Shown here in pieces: positions 1 to 7,359 of a stretch of DNA of 63,067 bases. The translations under genes and the position numbers were made by a program. The notes below the pieces were generated by a model, which was given only the letters and a program-made list of their open reading frames with translations, made no database searches and was not told where the DNA came from. Within the stretch, counting starts at the first letter, position 1. Every line of letters starts with the position of its first letter. The stretch covers positions 1 to 63,067 of the forward strand of contig JAPEVH010000066.1 of NCBI GenBank assembly GCA_026645415.1, written 5' to 3'. The DNA is from Candidatus Electronema sp. Its GTDB lineage: Bacteria > Desulfobacterota > Desulfobulbia > Desulfobulbales > Desulfobulbaceae.

Positions 1-236
1 AGCAGAGCCGTCCGCAGCTCAATGACGACCGCCTCTTGGGAAGGCGTGAGACTCGTGTTCAAATTATGCGGAGTGTGCGAATAATCCTCAACCGTATCGC
101 GCCGTTTCCACTTGCGGACCGTGTCTCTGCTGATGCCATATTTCACTGCCAGTTTCCGTTCAGAAAGTTCAAATTGCTGAATTTCTCGACGGATTGCAGG
201 TGTCGTCCGCGCTCTTTTATGTAGTGTGATGTTCAT
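1..236 (-). CDS. IS481-family transposase, N-terminal part (partial)
   Basis: The protein begins MNITLHKRARTTPAIRREI and continues with a helix-turn-helix region (about residues 20-48, including KYGISRDTVRKWKRRD) typical of IS481/IS3-type transposases that carry a DDE integrase core further on. About 78 residues are visible before the window edge, so the catalytic domain cannot be checked. The ATG at 236 was chosen because the family starts with this MNIxLHKxARTTPAxR segment. It would bind the element ends and catalyse cut-and-paste transposition. Whether this copy is intact is unknown. Confidence 0.75.
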   Translation of the reverse strand, partial: MNITLHKRARTTPAIRREIQQFELSERKLAVKYGISRDTVRKWKRRDTVEDYSHTPHNLNTSLTPSQEAVVIELRTAL

Positions 237-343
237 GATGACAAACCGGACTGTTCTTGTTCTGACAATATCTTGCTGATCCGTTCCCAAGCTCGAAACA
301 ACGGCCAGCTCCTTTCTGGTATATTATCATACGGGGCTTGACA
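1..343 (-). mobile_element. IS481-type insertion element, one end, cut by the left window edge
   Basis: The stretch holds the beginning of an IS481-type transposase gene plus about 107 bases of non-coding leader. On the minus strand the leader starts with TGTCAAGCCCCG at position 343, and TGT is the typical outer triplet of IS481 ends. Most of this leader (about positions 295-330) recurs almost base for base at 12490-12536, in front of a second, deleted copy. The exact terminus is inferred; the other end lies outside the window. Confidence 0.65.
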
Positions 344-351
344 GCTACGAG

Positions 352-463
352 CTTGGGCGCACGCCAGCCAAGTAGCCAAGCAGGTCTGCTTGAGTACAAC
401 GAAAGCGGGCAACTCATTCTCAAATTGTCTGATTTCCTTAACACTCAAGCAGACCTACGAACT
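352..463. repeat. ~112-bp palindromic repeat, copy 1 (downstream of ppk2)
   Basis: The stretch is nearly identical to 1305-1417. It contains a perfect 14-bp inverted repeat: AGGTCTGCTTGAGT at 382-395 and ACTCAAGCAGACCT at 443-456, separated by 47 bases. It begins eight bases beyond the presumed IS481 end. It looks like a MITE- or REP-like mobile hairpin. Open reading frames crossing it in several frames look spurious. Confidence 0.75.
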
Positions 464-500
464 ACAAGCGCGGCGAGAAGGGAAAGCTCGATAACAAATT

Positions 501-1271
501 TCAATAGACTTCTGGGACGTAATTCAGCTCGGAAACCGTGGTGGATTGAGCGATATCTTCCGCGTGCAATTTTGGCAACTTGATCGGCGTACCCATTTCA
601 AAGTGATAGGGAATTTTACTCAAGAGATGCGCGATGCAGTTCAGCCTCGATTTCTTTTTGTGGTTGGCATCCACAATATGCCAAGGGGATTGCGTGGTGT
701 CGGTTTGTTGAAACATAGCGTCACGCGCCGCAAGATACTCATGACGTTTTTCTCGAGATTCCAAGTCTGTTTTGCTAAATTTCCAACGCTTCAACGGATT
801 GCTGACACGCTCTTTGAAACGCTCTTCTTGTGTTTCATCGCTGATCTCGAGCCAATATTTGATCAGGACAATTCCTGAACGGATCAGCATCATTTCAAAT
901 TCGGGGCACGAATGCAGGAATTCTTGGTACTCTGCTTCCGAACAAAATCCGAGAACCTTTTCTACGCCAGCCCTGTTGTACCAGCTCCTGTCAAAAAGAA
1001 CGATTTCTCCTGCCGCAGGCAACTGTTGCACGTATCGCTGAAAGTACCACTGGCCTTTTTCCCTTTCCGTCGGCACACCAAGCGCGACGATCTTGCAGAA
1101 CCTTGCATTGAGCCGGTGCGTGATCCGTCGTATGATGCCGCCTTTTCCAGCAGCATCCCGGCCTTCAAAAACGACCACGACCCGCTTTCTTTCTTGTTTG
1201 ACCCACTCCTGGAGCTTAATCAGCTCGACCTGCAATTTTTCCAGTTCATTTTCATACTTTGTACGATTCAT
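501..1271 (-). CDS. ppk2: polyphosphate kinase 2 (PPK2 family)
   Basis: Cytoplasmic kinase of 256 residues that transfers phosphate between polyphosphate and nucleotides. A P-loop EGRDAAGKGG lies at residues 36-45, and a lid/Walker B-type segment with FDRSWYNRAG around residue 100. The conserved QWYFQRYVQQLPAAGEIVLF and KRWKFS segments are also present. This is the full length of single-domain PPK2. The reading frame runs upstream into a repeat, but the ATG at 1271 has a clear AGAGGAAAC ribosome-binding site and starts the conserved helix, so I use it. The gene sits between two copies of a palindromic repeat (352-463, 1305-1417), like a cassette. Nucleotide specificity (ADP or GDP) cannot be read here. 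Confidence 0.93.
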   Translation of the reverse strand: MNRTKYENELEKLQVELIKLQEWVKQERKRVVVVFEGRDAAGKGGIIRRITHRLNARFCKIVALGVPTEREKGQWYFQRYVQQLPAAGEIVLFDRSWYNRAGVEKVLGFCSEAEYQEFLHSCPEFEMMLIRSGIVLIKYWLEISDETQEERFKERVSNPLKRWKFSKTDLESREKRHEYLAARDAMFQQTDTTQSPWHIVDANHKKKSRLNCIAHLLSKIPYHFEMGTPIKLPKLHAEDIAQSTTVSELNYVPEVY

Positions 1272-1304
1272 TCTGTTTCCTCTGAAAGACTTTACTTTCT
1301 TGGA

Positions 1305-1417
1305 CTTGAGCGCACACCAGCCAAGTCGCCAATCAGGTCTGCTTGAGTACAACTAAGGCGGACAACTCATTGCTCCAATTGTCTGAGTTCCTTACACTCA
1401 CCCCGACCTACGCAACT
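1305..1417. repeat. ~112-bp palindromic repeat, copy 2 (upstream of ppk2)
   Basis: Direct repeat of 352-463. The left arm AGGTCTGCTTGAGT (1335-1348) is kept, but the right arm has decayed to ACTCACCCCGACCT (1396-1409, four mismatches to the perfect arm). Its edge coincides with the stop codon of the SMP-30-like gene and it ends about 34 bases before the ppk2 start. Both genes therefore have a repeat at their 3' side when read on the minus strand. Confidence 0.75.
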
Positions 1418-2310
1418 CAATACGGCAACAGGACAACCTTATTCTCTTTGAACAAGGGAACTAGGAGCAGATTGCGCTTGGTATCAAGGCCAATGTCAGC
1501 AGGTGACTCCAGCCCATCAGCCAACGCAGTAAATTTCCCGTCCTTGTCCAGCACGTACAGCGCAGAACCTGCCCAGCTCGAAACAACAAAACGCCCGTCC
1601 TTCAGCTCAACCAGACCATCCAAACCACCTTTAGGCGGCTTGGGCAAGGCGGTCTTGTTGCCAGCAGCATCCAGACTGAATAGCTCCTCTGTGCCAAAGG
1701 TGTTCACAATAAGGCGACCATCGTCATACCAAATGCCGTTTGGATGGCCCATTTCTTTATCTTTGGCAATCGCCTTGTACGTACCATCAGCCCAAACCTG
1801 ATAAATAGCATCTGTGCCAGAAGGAACCATTCCACCCGCATAGCCGCTGTCTGTGACATAAACAGAACCATCTGGCCCTAGCGTTACCCCGTTCAGGAAG
1901 GTACTCCCTTCAATGGTAATTGATTGTATCTGCTTGCCGCTGGGCAGCTCAAAGACCTGCACCTGACTAAGATCAGCAACAAATAAGTTTTCGCCCACCA
2001 CTGCGGAACCCTTGGGCGCATTCAAGGTCACGCCTTCCTTTGTGCCATCAATCCACTTCAGGTCAATAACGCTGCCATCAGGCTTGAGCTTGGAAATATA
2101 CCCGTTGCCATCAGCTTCGCCGGAACTGCCGTTGATGTTGCTGACAAGATAGACATCTTGCTCAGGGTAATATTCAACAGACTCAGGGGTTGAAAGGCCG
2201 ATCTCGCTGATGACAATCCGCTGCTCGATTTTATCGGCAAATGCGTCTCCTAGCCAAAAGATAGCTAAAAGGACAATTGCAAGACCTTGTACCTTATTTG
2301 CTGCGTTCAT
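1417..2310 (-). CDS. secreted SMP-30/gluconolactonase-like NHL beta-propeller protein
   Basis: Protein of 297 residues with a signal peptide (about residues 1-25, hydrophobic LAIVLLAIFWLGDAFA, cleavage before DKIEQ). The mature part repeats blades of the type NGVTLGPDGSVYVTDSG, HPNGIWYDDGRLIVNTFG and SPADIGLDTKRNLLLVPLF, as in SMP-30/gluconolactonase/LRE-like propellers. Such proteins are often Ca-dependent lactonases or substrate-binding propellers, but the substrate cannot be told and catalysis is not assured. It is likely periplasmic. A decayed amidohydrolase tail lies just upstream on the same strand, hinting at a former catabolic neighbour. Confidence 0.8.
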   Translation of the reverse strand: MNAANKVQGLAIVLLAIFWLGDAFADKIEQRIVISEIGLSTPESVEYYPEQDVYLVSNINGSSGEADGNGYISKLKPDGSVIDLKWIDGTKEGVTLNAPKGSAVVGENLFVADLSQVQVFELPSGKQIQSITIEGSTFLNGVTLGPDGSVYVTDSGYAGGMVPSGTDAIYQVWADGTYKAIAKDKEMGHPNGIWYDDGRLIVNTFGTEELFSLDAAGNKTALPKPPKGGLDGLVELKDGRFVVSSWAGSALYVLDKDGKFTALADGLESPADIGLDTKRNLLLVPLFKENKVVLLPY

Positions 2311-2338
2311 AAGTACCTCTCAAAAAAGTATTGAAAAG

Positions 2339-2446
2339 TTAACGATCTAAGATGATGCCGTAAAATGCTGTGGCATTATCATGCAAGACGTGCTGGGCCT
2401 GCTCCTCTCTCAAAGAAAGTCGTTCAAGTTCTTGGACGATATTCAT
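2339..2446 (-). pseudogene. C-terminal remnant of an amidohydrolase-family gene
   Basis: A 35-codon frame reads MNIVQELERLSLREEQAQHV and continues LHDNATAFYGIILDR before a stop. The LERLxLxxEQ...LHDNAxxFYG pattern is the usual last helix of amidohydrolase_2 (TIM-barrel) proteins. The frame is closed on its 5' side by an in-frame TAA directly before the ATG, and no other part of the family is present. I interpret it as a leftover 3' end. It could instead be a chance or independent micro-ORF. Confidence 0.5.
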
Positions 2447-2478
2447 AGACGCTTAAAAAAGCCCATCTGTCCTATTAG

Positions 2479-2706
2479 TTAGGATTTTTTTGCTTGCTCT
2501 TCGGAGTTTGTCCGGGGATTCTTACTTTTATTTTCTCGTTCCATAAATTGAATCATACAGGACTTCCTGTGCTGGCAGTAGTCAGCCGGATGCCGACAAG
2601 CTGCTCTGTCTGCATCCATTTTTTCCCCGTATTTAGCGCATTCAAGTTCCATAGCCAACTCTTCGTTTTTTTCACGGGCGCACCACAGATGGCACACCCG
2701 TTCCAT
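2479..2706 (-). CDS. small Cys-containing hypothetical protein
   Basis: A 75-residue protein with spaced cysteines and histidines (VCHLWCAREK, LECAKYGEK, CRHPADYCQHRKSCMIQFME) followed by a charged tail. The CxxxxxYCxxRxSCxIxFMEx pattern suggests a small metal-binding fold and reads as a genuine protein. I do not recognise a named family. The start lies four bases downstream of the DUF3096 stop, so the two are probably co-transcribed and translationally coupled. An overlapping alternative frame also contains a CxxC, but it lacks the regular pattern. Confidence 0.6.
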   Translation of the reverse strand: MERVCHLWCAREKNEELAMELECAKYGEKMDADRAACRHPADYCQHRKSCMIQFMERENKSKNPRTNSEEQAKKS

Positions 2707-2710
2707 ACCA

Positions 2711-2860
2711 TTACATTTTGATTCCTAAAATCCCAATTATACCAACCACAATCAGATAGATCGCTACAATATAATTCAAGAGTCTTGGGGTAATAAGAAT
2801 AGCTACTCCAGCAATAATTGCCAATACGTACTCAATAGCGAAATGCAAATGAAGCGTCAT
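2711..2860 (-). CDS. DUF3096 family small membrane protein
   Basis: A 49-residue protein, MTLHLHFAIEYVLAIIAGVA followed by ILITPRLLNYIVAIYLIVVG and IIGILGIKM, made of two membrane-spanning stretches joined by TPRLLNYIVAIYL. This matches the short DUF3096 family (typically about 45-55 residues, function unknown). The start is fixed by a strong GGAGGAAC ribosome-binding site just before the ATG. The Cys-containing small gene at 2479-2706 follows immediately. It would sit in the inner membrane. Confidence 0.8.
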   Translation of the reverse strand: MTLHLHFAIEYVLAIIAGVAILITPRLLNYIVAIYLIVVGIIGILGIKM

Positions 2861-3240
2861 GGAGTTCCTCCTTATGAATTTTTTCAGAGCAGGCAGCCTG
2901 TCTGTCTACTCTGATGCAGCTATTATTTTTTTGTTTTTGCAGAGAATTGTGCCTGTTTTTTTGCTGTATCGTTACCTGCCAATGCTCCCAAGAGATGAAA
3001 GCCCCCTTCCAAAAGAGCCGCCTTTTCCTGTATCCCGCTGCACGTCTCTGCTTTTTCAACCCGCTGGTCTGGCAATTTCTTCTGCATTCTGCTCCTCATT
3101 TTTTATCGAATCAAAACTCAATGATACAAGTATTGCAAAGGAAAAGCAATGCTGGCTGCGGTCACGAGACTTGCCAGTGTGCAAATATTTTTTTATATAG
3201 AGCGGGCAGAAAACGCTATCAATCAACAATAAGGAAAATT
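2861..3240. other. intergenic region, no gene supported
   Basis: Divergent spacer between the DUF3096 gene (minus) and the FKBP gene (plus). Open frames cross it on both strands, but they are Phe/Leu/Cys-rich, have no ribosome-binding site and resemble no family. The 5' extension of the FKBP frame through this stretch lacks FKBP character. Promoters for both flanking genes should lie here, but I cannot pick out a convincing -35/-10 pair. Confidence 0.6.
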
Positions 3241-3675
3241 ATGCGTCCTGTAGCTCTAACTGATACCGTCACCATTACCTATACAGCTGTCTTAGAAAAT
3301 GGTGAACTGATTGAACAAACTGACAAACCTCTGACTCTGCCTATTGGCAGTAGCACGGTCTGTCCGGCTGTCGAAGCCTGTCTTTTTGGCATGGAACCAG
3401 GCCAAACCAGAGTAATCCATGTGCAGCCAGAAGATGCCTATGGTCTGCACGAGCCAGAATTGGTCCAAGATATTCCTCTAGCCAGCTTCCAAGGTAGATT
3501 TACTCCGCAACCGGGTATGATTCTTTCCCTGAATGTGGCACAAGAAGGGCAGGTTTGCAAGGTTCCTGCCACGGTCACAGCCGTAGGAAGCGATACGGTT
3601 ACAGTTGATTACAACCACCCGCTGGCTGGCAAGGTCGTTGTTTATACTGTCAAATTAATCAGTATTGTTGATTAA
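3241..3675 (+). CDS. FKBP-type peptidyl-prolyl isomerase, SlyD-like
   Basis: A 144-residue protein from the ATG at 3241, preceded by AATAAGGAAAATT. It has the split FKBP domain of SlyD: an N-terminal part with YTAVLENGELIEQT and EACLFGMEPGQTRVIHVQPEDAYGLHEP, an insert-in-flap chaperone segment (ASFQGRFTPQPGMILSL...VDYNHPLAGK), and the return strand VVVYTVKLISI. The His-rich metal-binding tail of E. coli SlyD is absent. It acts in the cytoplasm as a folding catalyst and holdase. The stop codon overlaps the end of the convergent gene at 3672-3887. Confidence 0.9.
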   Translation: MRPVALTDTVTITYTAVLENGELIEQTDKPLTLPIGSSTVCPAVEACLFGMEPGQTRVIHVQPEDAYGLHEPELVQDIPLASFQGRFTPQPGMILSLNVAQEGQVCKVPATVTAVGSDTVTVDYNHPLAGKVVVYTVKLISIVD

Positions 3676-3887
3676 CTTTGCGCTGGGAATACGGCTTCTC
3701 GTTCTTCAACAAAATAGCAGAATCTGTCCCAAGTAAATTCCCGCCCAGAAACTGGGCAGCGGAGCTGTATTTTCCGTTCGTCAATGCCAATGACCAGCCA
3801 ATCGCCTTGGCGTGGGCCGTCTTTAATGTGAACTTTTTGGCCTAGCGTAAAAAGATACGATTGAAAAAAGACTACCTTTTCAGTCAT
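3672..3887 (-). CDS. conserved-looking small hypothetical protein (71 residues)
   Basis: Compact protein MTEKVVFFQSYLFTLGQKVH...GDWLVIGIDERKIQLRCPVSGREFTWDRFCYF. Alternating hydrophobic strands suggest a small beta-barrel or SH3-like fold. A clear GAGGAG ribosome-binding site lies before the ATG. It is divergent from mazG (28 bases between starts) and convergent with the FKBP gene. No family is recognised and no function is claimed. Confidence 0.7.
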   Translation of the reverse strand: MTEKVVFFQSYLFTLGQKVHIKDGPRQGDWLVIGIDERKIQLRCPVSGREFTWDRFCYFVEEREAVFPAQS

Positions 3888-3915
3888 AGCAAATGCTCCT
3901 CATGTTCAAAAAATT

Positions 3916-4305
3916 ATGCCTGCTCCACCCTTTCTACGACTGGAAGAAATTGTCCGTATTCTCCGTTCAGAACGTGGCTGTCCTTGGGATCAAAAACAGA
4001 CCGCTGCCAGCCTGAAAAAATATCTGCTGGAGGAAGCGGCAGAGCTGGCTGAAGCTATTGATCAGGGCAATCCTGCTTTAATCTGCGAAGAGGCAGGCGA
4101 CCTCCACTTTGTTCTGGCCCTGCTCTTGGCTATCTGCGAAGAACAGGGTGGCTGTTCTACTGCTATGGCTCTTGATGCTGCCTGTGAAAAAATGCTGCGT
4201 CGCCATCCGCATGTCTTTGCTGCTGAAGACGGGACAAAACTGTCTGAAGCGCAACTGCAAGCGCAGTGGGAGCGAATCAAGCAGGAAGAAAAGCGAAACG
4301 CTTAG
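3916..4305 (+). CDS. mazG: MazG-type nucleotide pyrophosphohydrolase, single domain
   Basis: A 129-residue all-alpha NTP pyrophosphohydrolase that hydrolyses (d)NTPs to monophosphates as a housecleaning enzyme. The hallmark LRSERGCPWDQKQT entry, the EEAAELAEAI helix and the downstream EEAGDLHFVL supply the ExxE...ExxD Mg-binding set. Length corresponds to one MazG domain rather than the two-domain E. coli protein (about 260 residues). The 3' end overlaps the convergent nadA stop by four bases. Confidence 0.9.
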   Translation: MPAPPFLRLEEIVRILRSERGCPWDQKQTAASLKKYLLEEAAELAEAIDQGNPALICEEAGDLHFVLALLLAICEEQGGCSTAMALDAACEKMLRRHPHVFAAEDGTKLSEAQLQAQWERIKQEEKRNA

Positions 4306-5378
4306 ATGGCCAGCATTCTGTCCAAGCATTTTTTTGCCTGTGCTGCTATGTGCTCCGGTACTTTAATCTGATTCACCACCCGGCCCTCGGCCAGATTATC
4401 CAGCACATACAAGAGGCTAGACGGGTCGATCATTGACATGGTCGGACAACTACAGTTTGGAGCCAGCGGCTGAATAGTTTTGTCTGGGTGCTGGCGAGCC
4501 AGACGCTCCACCAAATTTAGCTCAGTGCCGATCACCCAGCGGCTCCCAGATTCGCTCTTTTCTACAGCCGCAACAATCTGTTCTGTGGAGCCAGACAGAT
4601 CAACCAGCTCTACGACCTCGTGGCGGCATTCAGGATGAACCATGATCACGGCTTGGGGATCACGAGTGCGCCACTGTTGCACATGATCAGGAAAAATGCG
4701 TAAATGCACCTCGCAGTAGCCATCCCAGAGCACCACTTTTGCCCGCTGTAGCTCCTTCTGTGTACAACCACCCAACGGCTCCCCTCGCCGCCAGAGCGCG
4801 ACCTGCTCGTCTGGCAAACCAAGGAAGGATGCAGCGTTACGGCCCAGATGCTGATCAGGAAAGAAAAAAACAAGCTCACCCTGCTGCAAAGCCCATTCTA
4901 AAACTCGCTTGGCATTAGAGGAGGTACAGGATGCGCCGCCGTGTTCACCAACAAAACTTTTAATCGCTGCTGAAGAGTTGATATAGGTAACTGGCACCAT
5001 CCGTTCTTCTGGCAGGCCAGTGGCTTGATGCAATTCTTTCCAAGCTGCGACTACCGCAGACTGGGAAGACATGTCTGCCATTGGGCAACCTGCGCTTAAG
5101 TGGGGCAGGATAACCTGTTGCTCCTGAGCAGCTAAAATATCTGCGGCCTCGGCCATGAAATGCACCCCACAGAAAACCAGAAACTGCCGGTCTTTGATCG
5201 CCGCCGCTTCACGCGCCAGCCGAAGTGAATCACCAGTTAAATCAGCAAACTGATACACCGTTTCCTGCTGATAGTGATGGCTCAAAATAAGCAGCCGGTC
5301 TGCCAGCTCTGCCTTGCGTGCGGCGATGCGTGCCAGAATTTCCTCGTTGTTCTGATGTGCAGGAATGAATGACGACAT
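4302..5378 (-). CDS. nadA: quinolinate synthase NadA
   Basis: Condenses iminoaspartate with dihydroxyacetone phosphate to quinolinate in de novo NAD synthesis, using a 4Fe-4S cluster in the cytoplasm. It is about 358 residues from the ATG at 5378, which has a CGGAGCTG ribosome-binding site; the longer frame to 5420 has none. Cluster ligands appear as C70 (FCGVHFMAEAA), a Cys near 149 (GASCTSSNAKRVLEW) and one near 309 (NCSCPTMSMID). The substrate motifs HHYQ near the start and MVHPECRHEVV are also present. The bidirectional-looking terminator at 5446-5484 separates it from the upstream HPF gene. No nadB or nadC is in view. Confidence 0.95.
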   Translation of the reverse strand: MSSFIPAHQNNEEILARIAARKAELADRLLILSHHYQQETVYQFADLTGDSLRLAREAAAIKDRQFLVFCGVHFMAEAADILAAQEQQVILPHLSAGCPMADMSSQSAVVAAWKELHQATGLPEERMVPVTYINSSAAIKSFVGEHGGASCTSSNAKRVLEWALQQGELVFFFPDQHLGRNAASFLGLPDEQVALWRRGEPLGGCTQKELQRAKVVLWDGYCEVHLRIFPDHVQQWRTRDPQAVIMVHPECRHEVVELVDLSGSTEQIVAAVEKSESGSRWVIGTELNLVERLARQHPDKTIQPLAPNCSCPTMSMIDPSSLLYVLDNLAEGRVVNQIKVPEHIAAQAKKCLDRMLAI

Positions 5379-5445
5379 GATCAGCTCCGTTCTGAATTGC
5401 TCTTCTTTCTCTGCCATCAAACCAATTTTCTACTGCTGCGACAAG

Positions 5446-5484
5446 CAAAAAAGAAAGCTCCTGCCGTAATCGACAGGAGCTTTT
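5446..5484 (-). terminator. rho-independent terminator of the HPF-cold-shock gene
   Basis: Stem arms AAGCTCCTG (5455-5463) and CAGGAGCTT (5474-5482), extended by two pairs past one mismatch, with loop TAAT. On the minus strand it is followed by TCTTTTTT. On the plus strand a short TTTT run also follows. It lies 30 bases past the stop of the gene at 5513-6052. Confidence 0.8.
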
Positions 5485-5512
5485 CATGTACTGCGGAGAA
5501 AGAGTAAAAGCG

Positions 5513-6052
5513 TTAGGCAGCCTTCACCCAAACTGCTTGTAAGCCTTTGGCACCCTCTTCCATTGCCAAGCTCACATCTGTCCCTTCTTGCAGATCAGTT
5601 ATGCTGATGTCCTTCAGCGAGTTGGCATGAAAAAAGACTTCTTGGTCATCCAAAGTCATAATGAAGCCATACTCATCAAAGACCCGCTGCACTGTACCTT
5701 TGGTATCGCCGCCAGGAACGCCGCCTTGCGTTTTGACGCTGGCCTGATTCTTGTGATTCTGCTTCTTTCTAACAATATCTTTGAGCTGTAGACCAAGAAC
5801 GTCAAAGGTCTCCACCAAGAGGGGATGCACTTTCTCGCCCCAGCGCTTGACAACTACAGTGTCATTGGGCACTGATGCAACAATGCTGACCTCATAGCCG
5901 CCTTCCTTATATCCGGGAGTGGCTTCAATGCTGACTCGCAGATGAAGCACGAAGTTTGCATAATGCCGGACAAGTTTGTCTCGCTCTTCTTCGATTTTCT
6001 CCTGCCAGCCGGCGCGCATGTCAAGATTTCTGGTCTCAACTTTCAGATCCAT
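5513..6052 (-). CDS. HPF/RaiA ribosome-hibernation domain fused to a cold-shock domain
   Basis: A 179-residue protein. Residues 1-105 resemble the S30Ae/RaiA/HPF fold that sits in the ribosomal decoding site (VETRNLDMRAGWQEKIEEERDKL, beta strands with LRVSIEA). A basic linker follows (VRKKQNHKNQ). Residues about 118-178 form a cold-shock domain (KGTVQRVFDEYGFIMTLDDQEVFFHANSL...LQEGTDVSLAMEEGAKGLQAVWV). The ATG at 6052 has a GGAGGAAATA ribosome-binding site. It would bind 30S subunits and/or RNA under stress. The usual stand-alone hpf between rpoN and ptsN is missing at 54.5 kb, so this protein may supply that role. Confidence 0.85.
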   Translation of the reverse strand: MDLKVETRNLDMRAGWQEKIEEERDKLVRHYANFVLHLRVSIEATPGYKEGGYEVSIVASVPNDTVVVKRWGEKVHPLLVETFDVLGLQLKDIVRKKQNHKNQASVKTQGGVPGGDTKGTVQRVFDEYGFIMTLDDQEVFFHANSLKDISITDLQEGTDVSLAMEEGAKGLQAVWVKAA

Positions 6053-6337
6053 TATTTCCTCCAAGTTTTCAGCGTCAGCGACCCCATGCCGCTGCCTTGT
6101 TGTGCAGCAGGACTGCTGCCTCCGTGCTTATTGCAATCGAACAACCATAGTTGCGCCCTCCTAAGATGCCTCAGCCTGCTAGACTGAGGATGTGGAATCT
6201 GGAAAAAGGACAGAACAGGGAATGATTGCGCGGCACCAGCGGAATATAGCCGGTGTTCGGCGGTGAATGTCAGTCTTACCATACAGTTATTATAGACATT
6301 GAACAGGGAACAGGCAAGACTTAAAAACGACATTTGC
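6053..6337. other. intergenic region upstream of the HPF gene and hemH, no gene supported
   Basis: Divergent spacer. A minus-strand open frame covers it but reads as low-quality peptide and overlaps the hemH start. A short hairpin CCTCAG/CTGAGG is present at 6169-6174/6184-6189. Nothing else stands out except the promoter candidate listed separately. Confidence 0.5.
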
Positions 6338-6367
6338 TTGACGTTGGCAGTAAAATCCGTGTACTTT
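6338..6367 (+). promoter_or_regulatory. sigma70-like promoter candidate for hemH
   Basis: TTGACG at 6338-6343 and TACTTT at 6362-6367 with an 18-base spacer, about 39 bases before the hemH ATG. Only the consensus match supports it. Confidence 0.4.
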
Positions 6368-6405
6368 GTTAGCATAAATTGTGGAACTGGCACAGGAGAC
6401 AAAAA

Positions 6406-7353
6406 ATGAAAAGAAAAACCGGGGTACTGCTCCTTAACATGGGCGGGCCACGACGGCAGAAGGATGTGCTTCCTTTTCTGCAAAATTTATTTTCTGACCG
6501 GCAGATCATCCGTCTTGGCCCGGCTCTGTTCCAGAAACCACTCGCCTCGCTGATAGCCCGTCGCCGCGCTCCAAAAAGTATGGCAAACTATCAAAAAATT
6601 GGTGGTGGCTCACCGATTGCCGAGATAACTAGCCGCCAAGCTGCCGCTTTAGAACAAATTTTGGCCGATGACGGGGACTTCATGATCCGCCCGGCTATGC
6701 GCTACTGGCATCCTTTTACGGCTGCTGCACTCCGAGAAATGGCTACTGCTGGAGTAACTCAACTCCTTGCTTTACCACTTTATCCGCAATACAGCCGCGC
6801 AACCAGCGGTTCTTCGCTCCTTGATCTACATGTTCAGAATCGGAAACTCGGCCTGAATCTGCCCTTGCAGGAAATTCGTTCTTGGCCGACTGAACCAGAC
6901 TACATTGCCTGCCTTGCAGCCCGCATTCAGGAAGGGCTGGCCCGCTTTAGTGATGGCCAAGTGCAAATAGTGTATAGTACGCACAGCCTGCCACAAAAAT
7001 TTATTGACGAAGGCGATCCTTATCTTGATGAACTGAGGCTAACTATTGCCGCTTTAGAGCAGCAGACCGGCCAGCAAGGTAGGCTTTGCTTTCAGAGTCG
7101 CAGCGGCCCGGTACGCTGGCTGGAGCCATCCACCGAGGACATGCTGACCAGTTTGGCGGCTGAGGGATGCAAAAATATTCTTATGATGCCTATTGCCTTT
7201 GTCTCCGATCATATTGAAACCTTGTACGAAATAGATATGCTCTATAAAGATAAAGCCAAGGAACTGGGTATGCGGCTCGAATCCACCAAAGGATTAAATG
7301 ACGAGCCGCAGTTTATTCGAGCCTTACGCAATCTGGTTTTGGCTGCTCTCTGA
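6406..7353 (+). CDS. hemH: ferrochelatase HemH
   Basis: Inserts Fe(II) into a porphyrin ring in the last step of haem synthesis (or coproporphyrin ferrochelatase in the CPD route). It is 315 residues from the ATG at 6406, with AGGAGA ten bases upstream. Landmarks: GVLLLNMGGPR at the start; the metal-site His in VYSTHSLPQKFIDEGDPY (about residue 192); CFQSRSGPVRWLEPSTEDML; and the C-terminal acidic motif FVSDHIETLYEID (about residues 266-278). Haem supply would fit a cytochrome-rich respiratory lifestyle. The end lies six bases from the convergent glyQ end. Confidence 0.96.
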   Translation: MKRKTGVLLLNMGGPRRQKDVLPFLQNLFSDRQIIRLGPALFQKPLASLIARRRAPKSMANYQKIGGGSPIAEITSRQAAALEQILADDGDFMIRPAMRYWHPFTAAALREMATAGVTQLLALPLYPQYSRATSGSSLLDLHVQNRKLGLNLPLQEIRSWPTEPDYIACLAARIQEGLARFSDGQVQIVYSTHSLPQKFIDEGDPYLDELRLTIAALEQQTGQQGRLCFQSRSGPVRWLEPSTEDMLTSLAAEGCKNILMMPIAFVSDHIETLYEIDMLYKDKAKELGMRLESTKGLNDEPQFIRALRNLVLAAL

Positions 7354-7359
7354 TCCTGC

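Noticed and set aside
912-1346. Plus-strand frame opposite ppk2
   Set aside because: It is a shadow of ppk2 codons with no family character or ribosome-binding site.
352-1417. Integron cassette with attC sites around ppk2
   Set aside because: The repeats contain inverted arms, but not the GTTRRRY/RYYYAAC core pairs expected of attC; no integrase is present.
2832-3059. Minus-strand small gene upstream of DUF3096
   Set aside because: Basic/aromatic low-quality peptide, overlaps the DUF3096 start and its strong ribosome-binding site.
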